The notes under the pieces: generated by a model
Databases searched by the model: none
Told to the model about the DNA's origin: nothing
The model's input: only the letters and a program-made list of their open reading frames with translations
NCBI GenBank assembly: GCA_018268375.1
Contig: JAFDWS010000002.1
Span: 1,178,001-1,242,000, forward strand
From: Armatimonadota bacterium
Lineage (GTDB): Bacteria > Armatimonadota > Fimbriimonadia > Fimbriimonadales > Fimbriimonadaceae
Reading direction: 5' to 3'
Length of the DNA: 64,000 nucleotides
Shown: positions 22,873 through 31,856 of the stretch, one piece after another
How positions within the stretch are numbered: the first letter of the stretch is position 1
Layout of the letters: every line of letters starts with the position of its first letter
Position numbers and translations under genes: made by a program

Positions 22873-24182
22873 TTCCAGTCTCGTTTCTCTTCGCGCTCGC
22901 GGGGGTCATTGGGCAGGCGTCGGACAAACTGACGCTTGATGACGCCTTGGGCATCGCCATGCACAACGCCTTCAGCCTTCGCATCGCTCAGTCTAAGATC
23001 GACAAAGCCAGGGCTCAAGAGCGGCAGGCTCGCGGTGTTTTCGGGCCTTCCGTCACCCTCAACGGTAACTACACCCGCTTCGAGGGGACGTTCACAGGCT
23101 CCAACCAAGGCGGTTCGGGTGGAAGCGGAGGGAGCGGCGGTTCCTTTTCTGGGGATCAGAAGACGGCCAGCGTCACCGTGAGCCAGGTTCTCGACCTGGC
23201 CGGCGTGAACCACAAGGCGAACCACGCGACCCAGGCGACAAGGCTGGCGGCAGAGGCAGGCTATGGAGTTGAGGCCAACAACCTCAAGCTAAATGTCCGA
23301 AAGGCGTTCAATGCCGTTCTCCGGTCGGAGGCCCTCGTCAAGGTACAGCAAGATGCGCTGACCTCCGCCAAGGAGCGGCTCGAAAAGGCACGGGTGCGTG
23401 AAAAGGAGGGGGCGATCCCTCGTTTCGACGTTCTGCGCTTCGAGAACGAAGTCCAAAAGACGCAGCAAGCCCTCGTTCAGGCAGAGGGGAACCTCCTTAC
23501 AGCCAAGCAAAACCTGAACAGCACGCTCTCCCGCCCCATTGAAACGCCCGTCGAGGCCGTCCCGGAGGGAGAGTTGCCCAAGGTTCCCGACCAATCCTCC
23601 GAAATGGTCGTCGCGGGCATTCGCAACCGGCCGGAGGTCAAGCAGTCCGAGTACACGATCCAGTCTCTCGGGTACGTTGCCGAGGCTCAGCGGGCAGGCA
23701 CTCTGCCTTCGCTCATTGTCCAAGCCACGCACACCAGGATCATCGATCCCTCCCCGGGTTCAGGAGACAAGAGCTCGACCGGAGCGATCGTGCTCTCTTT
23801 CCCCATCTTTGACTCTGGAATCACGAACGCAAAGGTGGCCGCGGCCCGGGAAGACCAAAACCAGGCCAAGGTGGGGCTCGAGCAGCTTCTGCTTGGGATC
23901 GCCCTCGAGGTTCGCAGTGCGGTGACCCAAGCCCAGACCGCCCTTGAAGCGTACAACGTCGCTCTCGACGGCGAGACCCTTGCAAAGGAGGCACTCCGCT
24001 TGGCCCAGATCCGCTACGACGAGGGTGCCGGGCTCCTCATCGACGTCATTCAGGCCCAGGCGGACTTGACCGCCGCCCAGGGCAATGTCCAAACAGCGAA
24101 GTACCAATACCTCGACGCTTACGCCGCCCTTCTCAAGGCCATTGGCCGAGACGATCTTAACATTGCCGAGAACTCGAAATGA
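22869..24182 (+). CDS. TolC-family outer membrane efflux protein
   Basis: A 437-residue protein with a signal peptide (about 1-16) and the repeated long-helix pattern of TolC/OEP: LTLDDALGIAMHNAFSLRIA at the start and EALRLAQIRYDEGAGLLIDV near 385. Around residues 75-98 there is a Gly/Ser-rich insertion (NQGGSGGSGG and onward), probably in an exposed loop. It forms the outer-membrane channel of the tripartite pump encoded by the next two genes. Its start overlaps the regulator stop and its stop overlaps the adaptor start (ATGA both times). Confidence 0.93.
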   Translation: MIPVSFLFALAGVIGQASDKLTLDDALGIAMHNAFSLRIAQSKIDKARAQERQARGVFGPSVTLNGNYTRFEGTFTGSNQGGSGGSGGSGGSFSGDQKTASVTVSQVLDLAGVNHKANHATQATRLAAEAGYGVEANNLKLNVRKAFNAVLRSEALVKVQQDALTSAKERLEKARVREKEGAIPRFDVLRFENEVQKTQQALVQAEGNLLTAKQNLNSTLSRPIETPVEAVPEGELPKVPDQSSEMVVAGIRNRPEVKQSEYTIQSLGYVAEAQRAGTLPSLIVQATHTRIIDPSPGSGDKSSTGAIVLSFPIFDSGITNAKVAAAREDQNQAKVGLEQLLLGIALEVRSAVTQAQTALEAYNVALDGETLAKEALRLAQIRYDEGAGLLIDVIQAQADLTAAQGNVQTAKYQYLDAYAALLKAIGRDDLNIAENSK

Positions 24183-25624
24183 CGCAAAGGACTGCCCTTA
24201 TACTTGCCGCCCTCTTCACCGTGACCGGGTGCGTCGACCGCGGTGCCCAGGAGCAAGCGAAAAAGACGCAACAGCTCCTCACCGACACGACGATCCCAGT
24301 CACCCTCGCTACTTCGCAATCCATGACCCTGACTGAGTCACTCGAGGTGACGGGTGCCTTCGCGACGAGCGAAGAATCGTCCGTCGGCCCTGGCGTTCCT
24401 GGCAGACTGACTGCGGTCTACGTTCGAGACGGCGACGTGGTCCGGGCTGGACAGGCGATCGCACAGCAGGAGACAGACGACCTCACCACGCGCCTTCGAC
24501 AAGCCGAGGCGCAGGCCATGGCCGCCAGTTCGCAGTTGCAGCAGGCACTGAGCGACGCGAAGGTAGGCCCGACGAAGTCCGATTCGAACGTCAAGGCAGC
24601 CCAAGCGCGGCTTAGCCAGGCAAAAGCTCGTTACGAAAAGGCAAAGAACGGATCCCGTTCAGAAGAACTGACCCAAGCGCAATGGGGAGTCCGCCGAACG
24701 AAGTCCGACCTTGAAACGGCCCGGGCGGCCCTGGACCGCGCCACCCGTCTCTTCGCCGAAGGAGCGATCGCCAAGGTCGACGTCGAAACGGCGCAGAACC
24801 GGTTCGACAATGCCCAGGCGGCCTACGAAGGTGCCCTGCAGTCTCTCAGCATCGCTGAGCGCGCGACCAGGCCGGAAGATCTGGCAGCTGCCTTGCAGGA
24901 CGTAAGGGCGGCCGAGGAGTCCTTGCGATCAGCCCAGGCCGACAAGCGGCTCGACGTCCTGTACCAGCAACGAACCCAGGCTGCTGAAGCGAACCTGATG
25001 TCAGCCCAGGAGGCTGTGCGCCTCGCCAGAAAGGCACTGGGCGATGCCACGATCCGATCGCCCTTCAATGGCCGCGTTTCCGGCAAGCCTCTGCAGGCAG
25101 GTACTTACGTTGCTCCGGGCGCCACGGTGGCCACCATCGTCGGTGGAGCGGGCATCTACTTTGAGGCGACGGTTCCCGAGTCCAAAGTTGCCCGTATCCT
25201 TCCTGGTTCGCCGGTGGACGTCACCGTCGATGCGCTCGGCGGAGCAAAAATCACAGGTGCAGTGACCGCCATCAATCCGGTGGCGAGTGGCCAGGGCCGA
25301 GTGTTCACAGTCCGCGTTTCGGTCACTGAGAACATGGGGGCGCTTAAGCCAGGAATGTTCGCCCGAGGGAAGGTCAAGCTGGGAACGAGGCCGAACGCGG
25401 TCGTCGTCCCCGAGTCCGCGATCGTCCGCGACGGCGAGAACATCTACCTCTTCACTGTCGAAGGCACCAAGGCGAAACGTGTGCCCGTCAAGCTGGGTTT
25501 GCAGGACGGCGACTCCATCGAAGTCAGTGGCCTTGAGCCCGGCAAGCCCGTCGTCGTTTCGGGACAGACCAACCTGGTCGACGGCTCTGCCATCAAGGCG
25601 GAGACGCCTAAGAAGGGAGCCTGA
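24179..25624 (+). CDS. RND periplasmic adaptor (MFP), lipoprotein
   Basis: A 481-residue membrane fusion protein. A lipobox (LFTVTGC) ends the signal peptide near residue 17. It has a biotinyl-lipoyl-like half (VPGRLTAVYVRDGDVVRAGQ), a very long coiled-coil hairpin (about residues 100-280, longer than in AcrA-type adaptors), the second lipoyl half (DATIRSPFNGRVSGKPLQAG) and a beta-barrel domain (RVFTVRVSVTENMGALKPGM). It bridges the RND pump and the TolC channel. It sits three bases before the pump gene in the same operon. Confidence 0.93.
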   Translation: MTQRTALILAALFTVTGCVDRGAQEQAKKTQQLLTDTTIPVTLATSQSMTLTESLEVTGAFATSEESSVGPGVPGRLTAVYVRDGDVVRAGQAIAQQETDDLTTRLRQAEAQAMAASSQLQQALSDAKVGPTKSDSNVKAAQARLSQAKARYEKAKNGSRSEELTQAQWGVRRTKSDLETARAALDRATRLFAEGAIAKVDVETAQNRFDNAQAAYEGALQSLSIAERATRPEDLAAALQDVRAAEESLRSAQADKRLDVLYQQRTQAAEANLMSAQEAVRLARKALGDATIRSPFNGRVSGKPLQAGTYVAPGATVATIVGGAGIYFEATVPESKVARILPGSPVDVTVDALGGAKITGAVTAINPVASGQGRVFTVRVSVTENMGALKPGMFARGKVKLGTRPNAVVVPESAIVRDGENIYLFTVEGTKAKRVPVKLGLQDGDSIEVSGLEPGKPVVVSGQTNLVDGSAIKAETPKKGA

Positions 25625-25627
25625 CGC

Positions 25628-28600
25628 ATGGGTTTGACCAAAGTCGCGATCACGCGACCAATGTTCATCTTCATGCTGATGGCCGCGGCCGTCTTGCTGG
25701 GGCTCGGCGCCTATAACGGGCTCCATAAAGAAGAAAACCCAGACGTCAGCTTCGGCACCATCACGATCACGACCGTCTATCCGGGCGCTGGCTCGGAAGA
25801 GATCAACGAGCTTGTGTCGCGCCCGATCGAGGAATCGGTCTCGAGCGTGGCCAACGTTCAAGAGGTCACGAGCACGTCGCAGGAAGGCGTCTCGACGGTC
25901 GCCGTCCGCTTGAACATCGGCTCGAACGAGAACGAGGCGCTCAACGACGTCCGGTCCAAGGTGGACGGCGTCATCGGCCAGCTTCCACGCGACGTCGAAA
26001 AGCCGATCGTCCAAAAGTTCGACACGTCGAGCTCCCCAGTCGTCACGCTCAGCCTCAAGAGCAAGAGCCTGTCTAACCGTCAGATAAGGGACCTGGCCGA
26101 GAACACCTTGAAGGACAGGTTCGCCCGCGTCAACGGTGTCGCCCAGGTCGAGGTCTCAGGTGGCGAGGAGCGGGAGATTCAGATCCGAGTCCGAAAGGAC
26201 GACCTTCTTCGGTACAAGCTTGGAATCACCGACATCCAACGGGCCGTCCAGTCGGCAAGTCTCGACATTCCCAGCGGCAAGGTCGTCACGGACAAGGAAG
26301 AGTTCGCAGTCCGAGTCAAGGGCCAGTTCAAAACGATCGATGAGATCGGTGACCTGTGGCTCACTTTCAGCAACAAGCAAGACAACGACGGGCTCAACAA
26401 GACTGTGCGCCTGCGCGACGTGGCCACCATCGTCGACACCAATGCCGAGCGAACCTCGTACAGCCGCCTGAACGGCTCGGAGGCCGTCACGATCTCCATC
26501 GCCAAGGCGAAGGCTGGCAACGCAGTGGAGATCTCGAAGGCAATCCGCGAGAAGCCAGACCCTAAGACGCCGAGCTTACTGGAGACTTTAAGCAAGAACT
26601 ATGGGGTCGAGTTCGAGGTCACGGCGGACACGTCCGAGACGATCGGAGAGTCCTTGTTCGACCTTCAGTTCGCGTTGGGCTTCGGCATCGTGCTGGTCAT
26701 GGTGGTCGTTTGGCTGTTCTTGCACAACTTCCGGGGCACGATGATCGTCGCTTTGGCGATACCGACCTGTATCTTTGTGACCTTCTTGGTCTATTCCGTC
26801 GCGGGATTCACGATCAACAACATGTCGATGCTGGCGCTGTCGCTGGCAGTCGGCGTGCTCGTCGACGACGCGATCGTCGTTATCGAAAACATCTATCGCC
26901 ACTTGACTATGGGTGAAGACCCGGTTGACGCGGCAATCAATGGCCGGTCTGAGATCGGGCTCGCCGCGATCGCGATCACCTTGGTAGACGTCGTCGTCTG
27001 GCTGCCGATCGGCTTCATGGGTGGCGTCGTGGGCCAGTTCTTCAAACCGCTGGGCCTGGGTTTTGCCACCTGCGTCATGGCATCGCTCTTCGTCTCCTTC
27101 ACGGTGACCCCGATGCTCGCATCCCGCTGGTACAAGCAGGGCGAGGACTGGGAACACCCGAAGGGGCGGTTCGCCCACTGGTTCGAAGACCGGTTCCACG
27201 CCTTCTCGGTGCGCTACCGGAACACGCTCGAATGGTCGCTCCGGCACCGGTGGCCAGTCTTTGCTGGTGGTTGGACAGCCCTCGTCGCAGTGTTCATGTT
27301 CATTGGCGGGAGCTTTGCCGACTCGCCAGCGAAGGCGATCCAGGGAACGATGATGATGGCCATATTGGCTTTCCTGATAGGCTTTGCGGTCTGGGTAGTG
27401 AACGTGATTAAGGGCCGGCGGCCCAGCGGAAGCAAGCTTCTCGTCGCGGCAGCATTTGCCGCCGCGTTCCCCTTGGCTGCCGTCGTCGGATACACATACA
27501 AGAACGCCTACAAGCACAGCGACTTGTTCAACTTCGTCTTCATCCCGCCAAGCGACTCCGCGTCGGTCAACCTGACTGTCGACCTGCCTCCAGGCGCCAG
27601 CCTCAAGGAAACCCAACGGGTGGTCGAGCGGTTGGAGGCCGCCGTCTCCAAGCACCCGGAGGCCAAGTACGTCCTTTCCAGGATTGGGCGCCGCGGCTCT
27701 GGGTTCGGTTCCGCCCAGCAAGGCACGAACTACGCGGCCATCGCGGTGACCCTGTACGACAAGATGTCGATCACTGACCGCTTAGCCTTTTGGGTCAAAC
27801 ACAAGGAGCACTTGCGTGAGGTCAGCGACACCGCCGTCGCCGCCGACATGCTCCAGATGATCGGTAAGGTGCCTGGGGCTAACGTGACCGTCAGTGCTGG
27901 CGCGAACCAAGGGTTCGGCAAGCCGATCCAAATGTCGTTCCGCGGGGACAATCACGAGCTGTTGCTCGCCACTGCGACCAAAATCCAGAAGGGATTGGCC
28001 TCGGGAGCCGTCGAAGGCGTCATTTCGCCGGACGTGTCCTCTAAGCCAGGAAAGCCAGAATTGGTGGCCAAGCCCGATCGGGCAAGGCTCGGGGACGTCG
28101 GCTTGACCACAGCCGACATCGGCGCCGCCCTCCGCGTCATGTACGAGGGCGACATTCAGTCGAAGTACCGCGTCAACGGTCGGGAGTACGACATGCGGGT
28201 CATGATGGACCGCGCGGACCGGGACGATCCGTCAAACCTAGCTCGGGCCCCGATCGCCTTTAAGAGCGGCGCACCGGTCTTCCTCTCCGATGTCACCGAC
28301 CTAGAGCGAGGGCAGGCAGCCGACAAGGTCGACCGCCGCGACCGCCAAGAAGAGGTCACGGTCACCGCCGACCTCTTGCCAGGCAAGGCTGCCGGAACCG
28401 TACAGGACAAGATCAACAAGTGGATGGCCGACGAGCGGATCATCCCCGAGGGCGTCCAATACAAGCCACTTGGGCAAGCCGACGTCCAGAACCGTGAGAT
28501 GGGCTACCTCCTGACCGCGTTCGGACTGGGCATCGTGCTGGTCTACATGGTGTTGGCGTCCTTGTACAACAACCTCCTCTACCCGTTCATCATCCAGCTC

Positions 28601-29053
28601 GCTCAGCCTCAAGCGATGGTCGGAGCGCTGCTTGCGTTGGTCTTGACCGACAAGCCGCTCAACATCGTCGGATTCGTCGGAATCATCGCGCTGGTCGGCA
28701 TTGTCGGCAAGAACGCCATCCTTCTCGTCGACTTCGCCAACACGCTCAGGGAACGGGGCGAGGACCGTCACACCGCCCTGTGCGACTCGGGGCAGACCCG
28801 GTTGCGTCCCATCATGATGACGACGCTCGCCTTGATCTTTGGCATGCTGCCCGTCGCCTTGGCCATTGGTCGGGGATCTGAGTTCAGAGAGACGATCGGC
28901 ATCACCATCATCGGCGGCGTCATGCTCTCGACGTTCCTGACACTGCTCGTCATTCCGTGTTCGTACACGATCTTTGACGACCTGTCCCAGTGGAACAGCG
29001 CCCGGCGCCGGCGCAGGACGAACGCTCCCGTCGTAGCCCCGGACGCAAGCTAA
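25628..29053 (+). CDS. RND multidrug-type efflux pump
   Basis: A 1141-residue HAE1-type inner-membrane transporter. It starts with ITRPMFIFMLMAAAVLLGLG (TM1), has the proton-relay Asp pair in LAVGVLVDDAIVVIENIYRH (TM4) and family features such as PGAGSEEIN. It is about 100 residues longer than AcrB-like pumps. Between RHRW (end of the first half) and FIPPSD there are two extra hydrophobic segments, at about residues 575-597 and 602-625, an added transmembrane hairpin. Substrate unknown. Third structural gene of the AbrB-TolC-MFP-RND operon; a GC hairpin follows. Confidence 0.93.
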   Translation: MGLTKVAITRPMFIFMLMAAAVLLGLGAYNGLHKEENPDVSFGTITITTVYPGAGSEEINELVSRPIEESVSSVANVQEVTSTSQEGVSTVAVRLNIGSNENEALNDVRSKVDGVIGQLPRDVEKPIVQKFDTSSSPVVTLSLKSKSLSNRQIRDLAENTLKDRFARVNGVAQVEVSGGEEREIQIRVRKDDLLRYKLGITDIQRAVQSASLDIPSGKVVTDKEEFAVRVKGQFKTIDEIGDLWLTFSNKQDNDGLNKTVRLRDVATIVDTNAERTSYSRLNGSEAVTISIAKAKAGNAVEISKAIREKPDPKTPSLLETLSKNYGVEFEVTADTSETIGESLFDLQFALGFGIVLVMVVVWLFLHNFRGTMIVALAIPTCIFVTFLVYSVAGFTINNMSMLALSLAVGVLVDDAIVVIENIYRHLTMGEDPVDAAINGRSEIGLAAIAITLVDVVVWLPIGFMGGVVGQFFKPLGLGFATCVMASLFVSFTVTPMLASRWYKQGEDWEHPKGRFAHWFEDRFHAFSVRYRNTLEWSLRHRWPVFAGGWTALVAVFMFIGGSFADSPAKAIQGTMMMAILAFLIGFAVWVVNVIKGRRPSGSKLLVAAAFAAAFPLAAVVGYTYKNAYKHSDLFNFVFIPPSDSASVNLTVDLPPGASLKETQRVVERLEAAVSKHPEAKYVLSRIGRRGSGFGSAQQGTNYAAIAVTLYDKMSITDRLAFWVKHKEHLREVSDTAVAADMLQMIGKVPGANVTVSAGANQGFGKPIQMSFRGDNHELLLATATKIQKGLASGAVEGVISPDVSSKPGKPELVAKPDRARLGDVGLTTADIGAALRVMYEGDIQSKYRVNGREYDMRVMMDRADRDDPSNLARAPIAFKSGAPVFLSDVTDLERGQAADKVDRRDRQEEVTVTADLLPGKAAGTVQDKINKWMADERIIPEGVQYKPLGQADVQNREMGYLLTAFGLGIVLVYMVLASLYNNLLYPFIIQLAQPQAMVGALLALVLTDKPLNIVGFVGIIALVGIVGKNAILLVDFANTLRERGEDRHTALCDSGQTRLRPIMMTTLALIFGMLPVALAIGRGSEFRETIGITIIGGVMLSTFLTLLVIPCSYTIFDDLSQWNSARRRRRTNAPVVAPDAS

Positions 29054-29063
29054 ACAGGACGCG

Positions 29064-29088
29064 GGCCCTCGGTGTTCCACCGGGGGCC
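29064..29088 (+). terminator. Hairpin after efflux operon
   Basis: GGCCCTCGGTG-TTC-CACCGGGGGCC forms an 11-bp stem (one G-T pair) 11 bases past the RND stop. There is no T-run, so termination efficiency is uncertain. Confidence 0.5.
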
Positions 29089-29115
29089 TGGACTGACTCC
29101 CAGACCTATTCCTGG

Positions 29116-29145
29116 TTGCAGGCTTGGCTCAAGCCGTGCCATAAT
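29116..29145 (+). promoter_or_regulatory. rplU-rpmA promoter
   Basis: TTGCAG (29116-29121) and CATAAT (29140-29145) are 18 bases apart, and TGC precedes the -10 as at rpsR. It leaves a leader of about 50 bases before rplU. Confidence 0.55.
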
Positions 29146-29200
29146 TGACGTTCGCGACTCTGCTTGGAGTCCGATCACCCTTGAACCAGGACGGTTTCCT

Positions 29201-29518
29201 ATGTACGCAATTCTTAAGACAGGCGGCAAGCAAGTCAAGGCCGCGAAGGACGACACGCTGATCGTTGAGAAGATCGACGGTGAGCCAGGCTCGTCCGTCA
29301 CGCTCGAGGAAGTCCTGATGGTGGTGGACGGCGCCAACGTGACGATCGGTAGCCCCTTCGTTAAGGGCGCGAAGGTCAAGGCCGAAATCGTCCGACAGGG
29401 CAAGGCCAAAAAGATCAACGCATTTAACTACAAGCCGAAGAAGCAGGTTCGCAAGCGCTGGGGGCACCGCCAGCACCAGACCCACCTGCGGGTGCTTGAG
29501 GTCATCGGAGGCAAGTAA
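29201..29518 (+). CDS. rplU: Ribosomal protein L21
   Basis: A 105-residue large-subunit protein of normal length, starting [18 protein letters not shown] and ending with the family signature region [19 protein letters not shown]. The ATG at 29201 follows CCAGGACGG. The stop overlaps the rpmA start (TAATG), the usual L21-L27 pairing. Confidence 0.97.
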   Translation: MYAILKTGGKQVKAAKDDTLIVEKIDGEPGSSVTLEEVLMVVDGANVTIGSPFVKGAKVKAEIVRQGKAKKINAFNYKPKKQVRKRWGHRQHQTHLRVLEVIGGK

Positions 29519-29775
29519 TGGCACATAAGAAAGGTCAAGGCTCGACGAAGAACGGTCGCGACAGCAACTCGCAACGCTTGGGCGTCAAGCGCTATGGCGG
29601 AGAGATCGTCAAGGCTGGCAACATCCTCGTCCGACAGCGCGGGACGAAGTTCTTCCCCGGCCCTGGAGTCGGAATCGGCAACGACCACACGCTCTACGCC
29701 TTGCTCGACGGCCAAGTCAAATTTGAGGGCCCGGACAACCGGCGCCGCATCGCGGTCTACGCGCACGAAGCTTAA
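29518..29775 (+). CDS. rpmA: Ribosomal protein L27
   Basis: An 85-residue protein starting [20 protein letters not shown] with the invariant family pattern, then [12 protein letters not shown]. There is no N-terminal leader peptide before MAHKKG, unlike the cleaved L27 of Firmicutes. Translationally coupled to rplU by overlapping stop and start, and closed by an intrinsic terminator 22 bases downstream. Confidence 0.97.
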   Translation: MAHKKGQGSTKNGRDSNSQRLGVKRYGGEIVKAGNILVRQRGTKFFPGPGVGIGNDHTLYALLDGQVKFEGPDNRRRIAVYAHEA

Positions 29776-29797
29776 AGACCGAGAAATCGGAGTTCAT

Positions 29798-29828
29798 AGG
29801 TCGCCACGATGTGGCGACCTTTTCTTTT
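29798..29828 (+). terminator. Rho-independent terminator of rplU-rpmA
   Basis: Perfect 10-bp stem AGGTCGCCAC-GAT-GTGGCGACCT followed by TTTCTTTT. It overlaps the 3' end of the convergent kdsD-like gene. Confidence 0.93.
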
Positions 29829-30795
29829 AGACGATGCCGGTGCGGACCAAGTCCTTCAACATGAGAACGCCGACCACTTGTCCTCCCTCGAGAACCGGCA
29901 ACTCCCCGATCTTGTGGGGGTAGTTCTCGAAGATCTCAAGGGCTTCGAACGCGAGCAAACTTGCGTCAACGGAACCCGGGTCGACGGTCATGGCGTCGCT
30001 CGCAACGCCCTCAAGGCGGCCATCACACCGGATGATCGCCCTCCTCAGGTCTCCTTCCGTGACGATACCGAGCAGCCTGCGGTCCTCGTCGACCACGCAC
30101 GTGCAACCTGCGCCGGCCTTCGCAATCGTCTGCATGACTTCGAGGAGGCTGTCGCCCGGGCTGGAAAGAGGCAGATCCTCGCCCTTCCGCATCACATCGC
30201 CTACCGTCAGCGTCAGCCTTCGTCCCAACGTTCCTGCGGGATGGAAGCGAGCAAAGTCCTCGGGCGAGAAGCCGCGGGCCTCCATGGCGGCGACCGCCAA
30301 CGCGTCCGAAAGAGCCAGCATCACCGTGGTCGAAGTCGTCGGGGCAAGGTTGTTGGGGCAAGCTTCGCTGTCCACGCTTACATCGAGGATAAGGTCGGCT
30401 TGCCTGCCCGAGCTCGACGCTGGTCGACCGCTGATCAAAATCGTCCGCGCCCCTTGCGACTTCAGTGAGGGCATGAGCCGCACGATCTCGTCCGTCTCTC
30501 CGCTGTACGTATAAAGCAGGACAATGTCGTCCTTCGTGACCATGCCAAGGTCGCCATGGTGGGCTTCGGAAGCGTGCAGAAAGAAGCTCGGTGTGCCGGT
30601 CGAGGCGAATGTAGCGGCCGCCTTCTCGGCTACGTGCCCGCTCTTGCCAAGACCGCAGCAAACCACCCGGCCCTTGCACGCCAGCATCCAGTCCACCGCC
30701 TTGGCTACTTGCTCGTCGCACCGCCGCGCCAATTCGACGATCCCATTGGACTCCTCTTGAAGCACCCTACGAACTGCCGCGACATGGTCCGTCAT
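29827..30795 (-). CDS. kdsD: Arabinose-5-phosphate isomerase, KpsF/GutQ type
   Basis: A 322-residue sugar isomerase. It has an SIS domain (about 35-170) with VVCCGLGKSGHVAEK, the conserved EAHHGDLGMV and YSGETDEI, then RFHPAGTLGRRL, followed by two CBS domains (about 205-320; DVMRKGEDLPL and DAMTVDPGSV). The family interconverts ribulose-5-P and arabinose-5-P for Kdo synthesis, fitting an LPS-bearing envelope, though no other Kdo genes are here. The ATG at 30795 overlaps the rocF stop (ATGA); longer in-frame starts lie inside rocF and are rejected. Confidence 0.9.
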   Translation of the reverse strand: MTDHVAAVRRVLQEESNGIVELARRCDEQVAKAVDWMLACKGRVVCCGLGKSGHVAEKAAATFASTGTPSFFLHASEAHHGDLGMVTKDDIVLLYTYSGETDEIVRLMPSLKSQGARTILISGRPASSSGRQADLILDVSVDSEACPNNLAPTTSTTVMLALSDALAVAAMEARGFSPEDFARFHPAGTLGRRLTLTVGDVMRKGEDLPLSSPGDSLLEVMQTIAKAGAGCTCVVDEDRRLLGIVTEGDLRRAIIRCDGRLEGVASDAMTVDPGSVDASLLAFEALEIFENYPHKIGELPVLEGGQVVGVLMLKDLVRTGIV

Positions 30796-31796
30796 GGTCG
30801 CTCCGTCCTGCCTGGATCCAGCGTGTTCAGGATCGTTTTGCCGAACAACGAACAAACCCACTCGACGGCAACCTTCGCTGTCTCGTTCCCATGGTCGCGC
30901 AAAGGATTGACCTCCACCACGTCCAGGCCGGCCAAGCAATAAGGGGTTTGGGGATCTGCAAACAAGGAGGCAAGGGTCTCGGCCAGTAAATGGCCCTCGC
31001 GGTAGGAAAGCCCGCCCCGCACCGCCGTGCCCGTGCCTGGCGCGTAGACGGGATCAAGGACGTCCACGTCGAAACTGATCCAAAGGTGCGTGGCGCCGGT
31101 GCTCACCAACCACTTGTGCACCTCCTCGACCACGGCAAGCAAACCGCGGGCATCAATGTCCTGCATGGTGGCCAAATGGCACCCTGGGAGCCGGCCGGCG
31201 TTCCTGACTTCGCCGGGGTCCACGTCCCTCAAGCCCAGCCACCCCAGCCGATCGGAGCGCAAGCGGTGCCGTGGCAAGACGCTGGCAAGAGCGGGCCAGA
31301 GCTCGTACATGTCCGCGATCCAGGGCTTCTCCCTTCGATCCTGAGACTCCAGCGGATCTGCTGCGTCAAGCCCGGTCAAGACGGCAAGGGGAACCCCGTG
31401 GAGATTCCCGCTCGGCGTCGTGTCAGGCGTGTTCACGTCCATATGAGCGTCGACCCATAGGACGGCAAGGCCCTCCTCTGTGGCTTTCAGCGCGCCTGAA
31501 ATCGAGCCAATGGAAATGCTGTGGTCTCCTCCGATCACCAGGGGCGTGTTGCCCCGCTCAATGCTCTCGGCAACACGGTCTCGCGTGAGGGAGTAGACGT
31601 TCAAAGCCTCTTGGTCGCAATCTCTCCGCAGACCAGGCAAGCGACCGTCCACTTCAACAATCGGGTGGGAGACGCTTTGCACGCCAATCCTTGCGAGCGA
31701 GCCGGGCAACCCCGCCAGTTCCATGGCCAGGGCCCCAAGCCGACTTCCGTGGTGTGGCCCGCAGAAATCGAACGGTACCGCCAAGCACTCGACCAT
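30792..31796 (-). CDS. rocF: Arginase
   Basis: A 334-residue ureohydrolase. The manganese-binding motifs are all present: GGDHSISIG, VDAHMDVNTP and SFDVDVLDPVYAPGTGT, followed by LDVVEVNPLRD. It hydrolyses arginine to ornithine and urea. It is slightly longer than typical arginases (about 300), with an extra loop near 150-200. Arginase rather than agmatinase is favoured by the SGNLHG and late ExNP patterns. The ATG at 31796 lies 9 bases after a TAGACT hexamer, so it is probably leaderless. It is divergent from pdxT. Confidence 0.88.
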   Translation of the reverse strand: MVECLAVPFDFCGPHHGSRLGALAMELAGLPGSLARIGVQSVSHPIVEVDGRLPGLRRDCDQEALNVYSLTRDRVAESIERGNTPLVIGGDHSISIGSISGALKATEEGLAVLWVDAHMDVNTPDTTPSGNLHGVPLAVLTGLDAADPLESQDRREKPWIADMYELWPALASVLPRHRLRSDRLGWLGLRDVDPGEVRNAGRLPGCHLATMQDIDARGLLAVVEEVHKWLVSTGATHLWISFDVDVLDPVYAPGTGTAVRGGLSYREGHLLAETLASLFADPQTPYCLAGLDVVEVNPLRDHGNETAKVAVEWVCSLFGKTILNTLDPGRTERP

Positions 31797-31856
31797 AGGC
31801 CGATCAGTCTACTCGGGCCCGAGGCAAGCTCCCCGAGCCCCTGTAAACTCGCCGCA
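31797..31856. promoter_or_regulatory. Divergent leaderless promoters rocF / pdxT
   Basis: TAGACT on the minus strand (31806-31811) lies 9 bases before the rocF ATG. TAAACT on the plus strand (31844-31849, preceded by TG) lies 7 bases before the pdxT ATG. Neither gene has a Shine-Dalgarno site. Confidence 0.5.

Noticed and set aside
31521..31856. Longer pdxT start at 31521
   Set aside because: The extension runs antisense through rocF and does not resemble PdxT; the ATG at 31857 gives the normal length.
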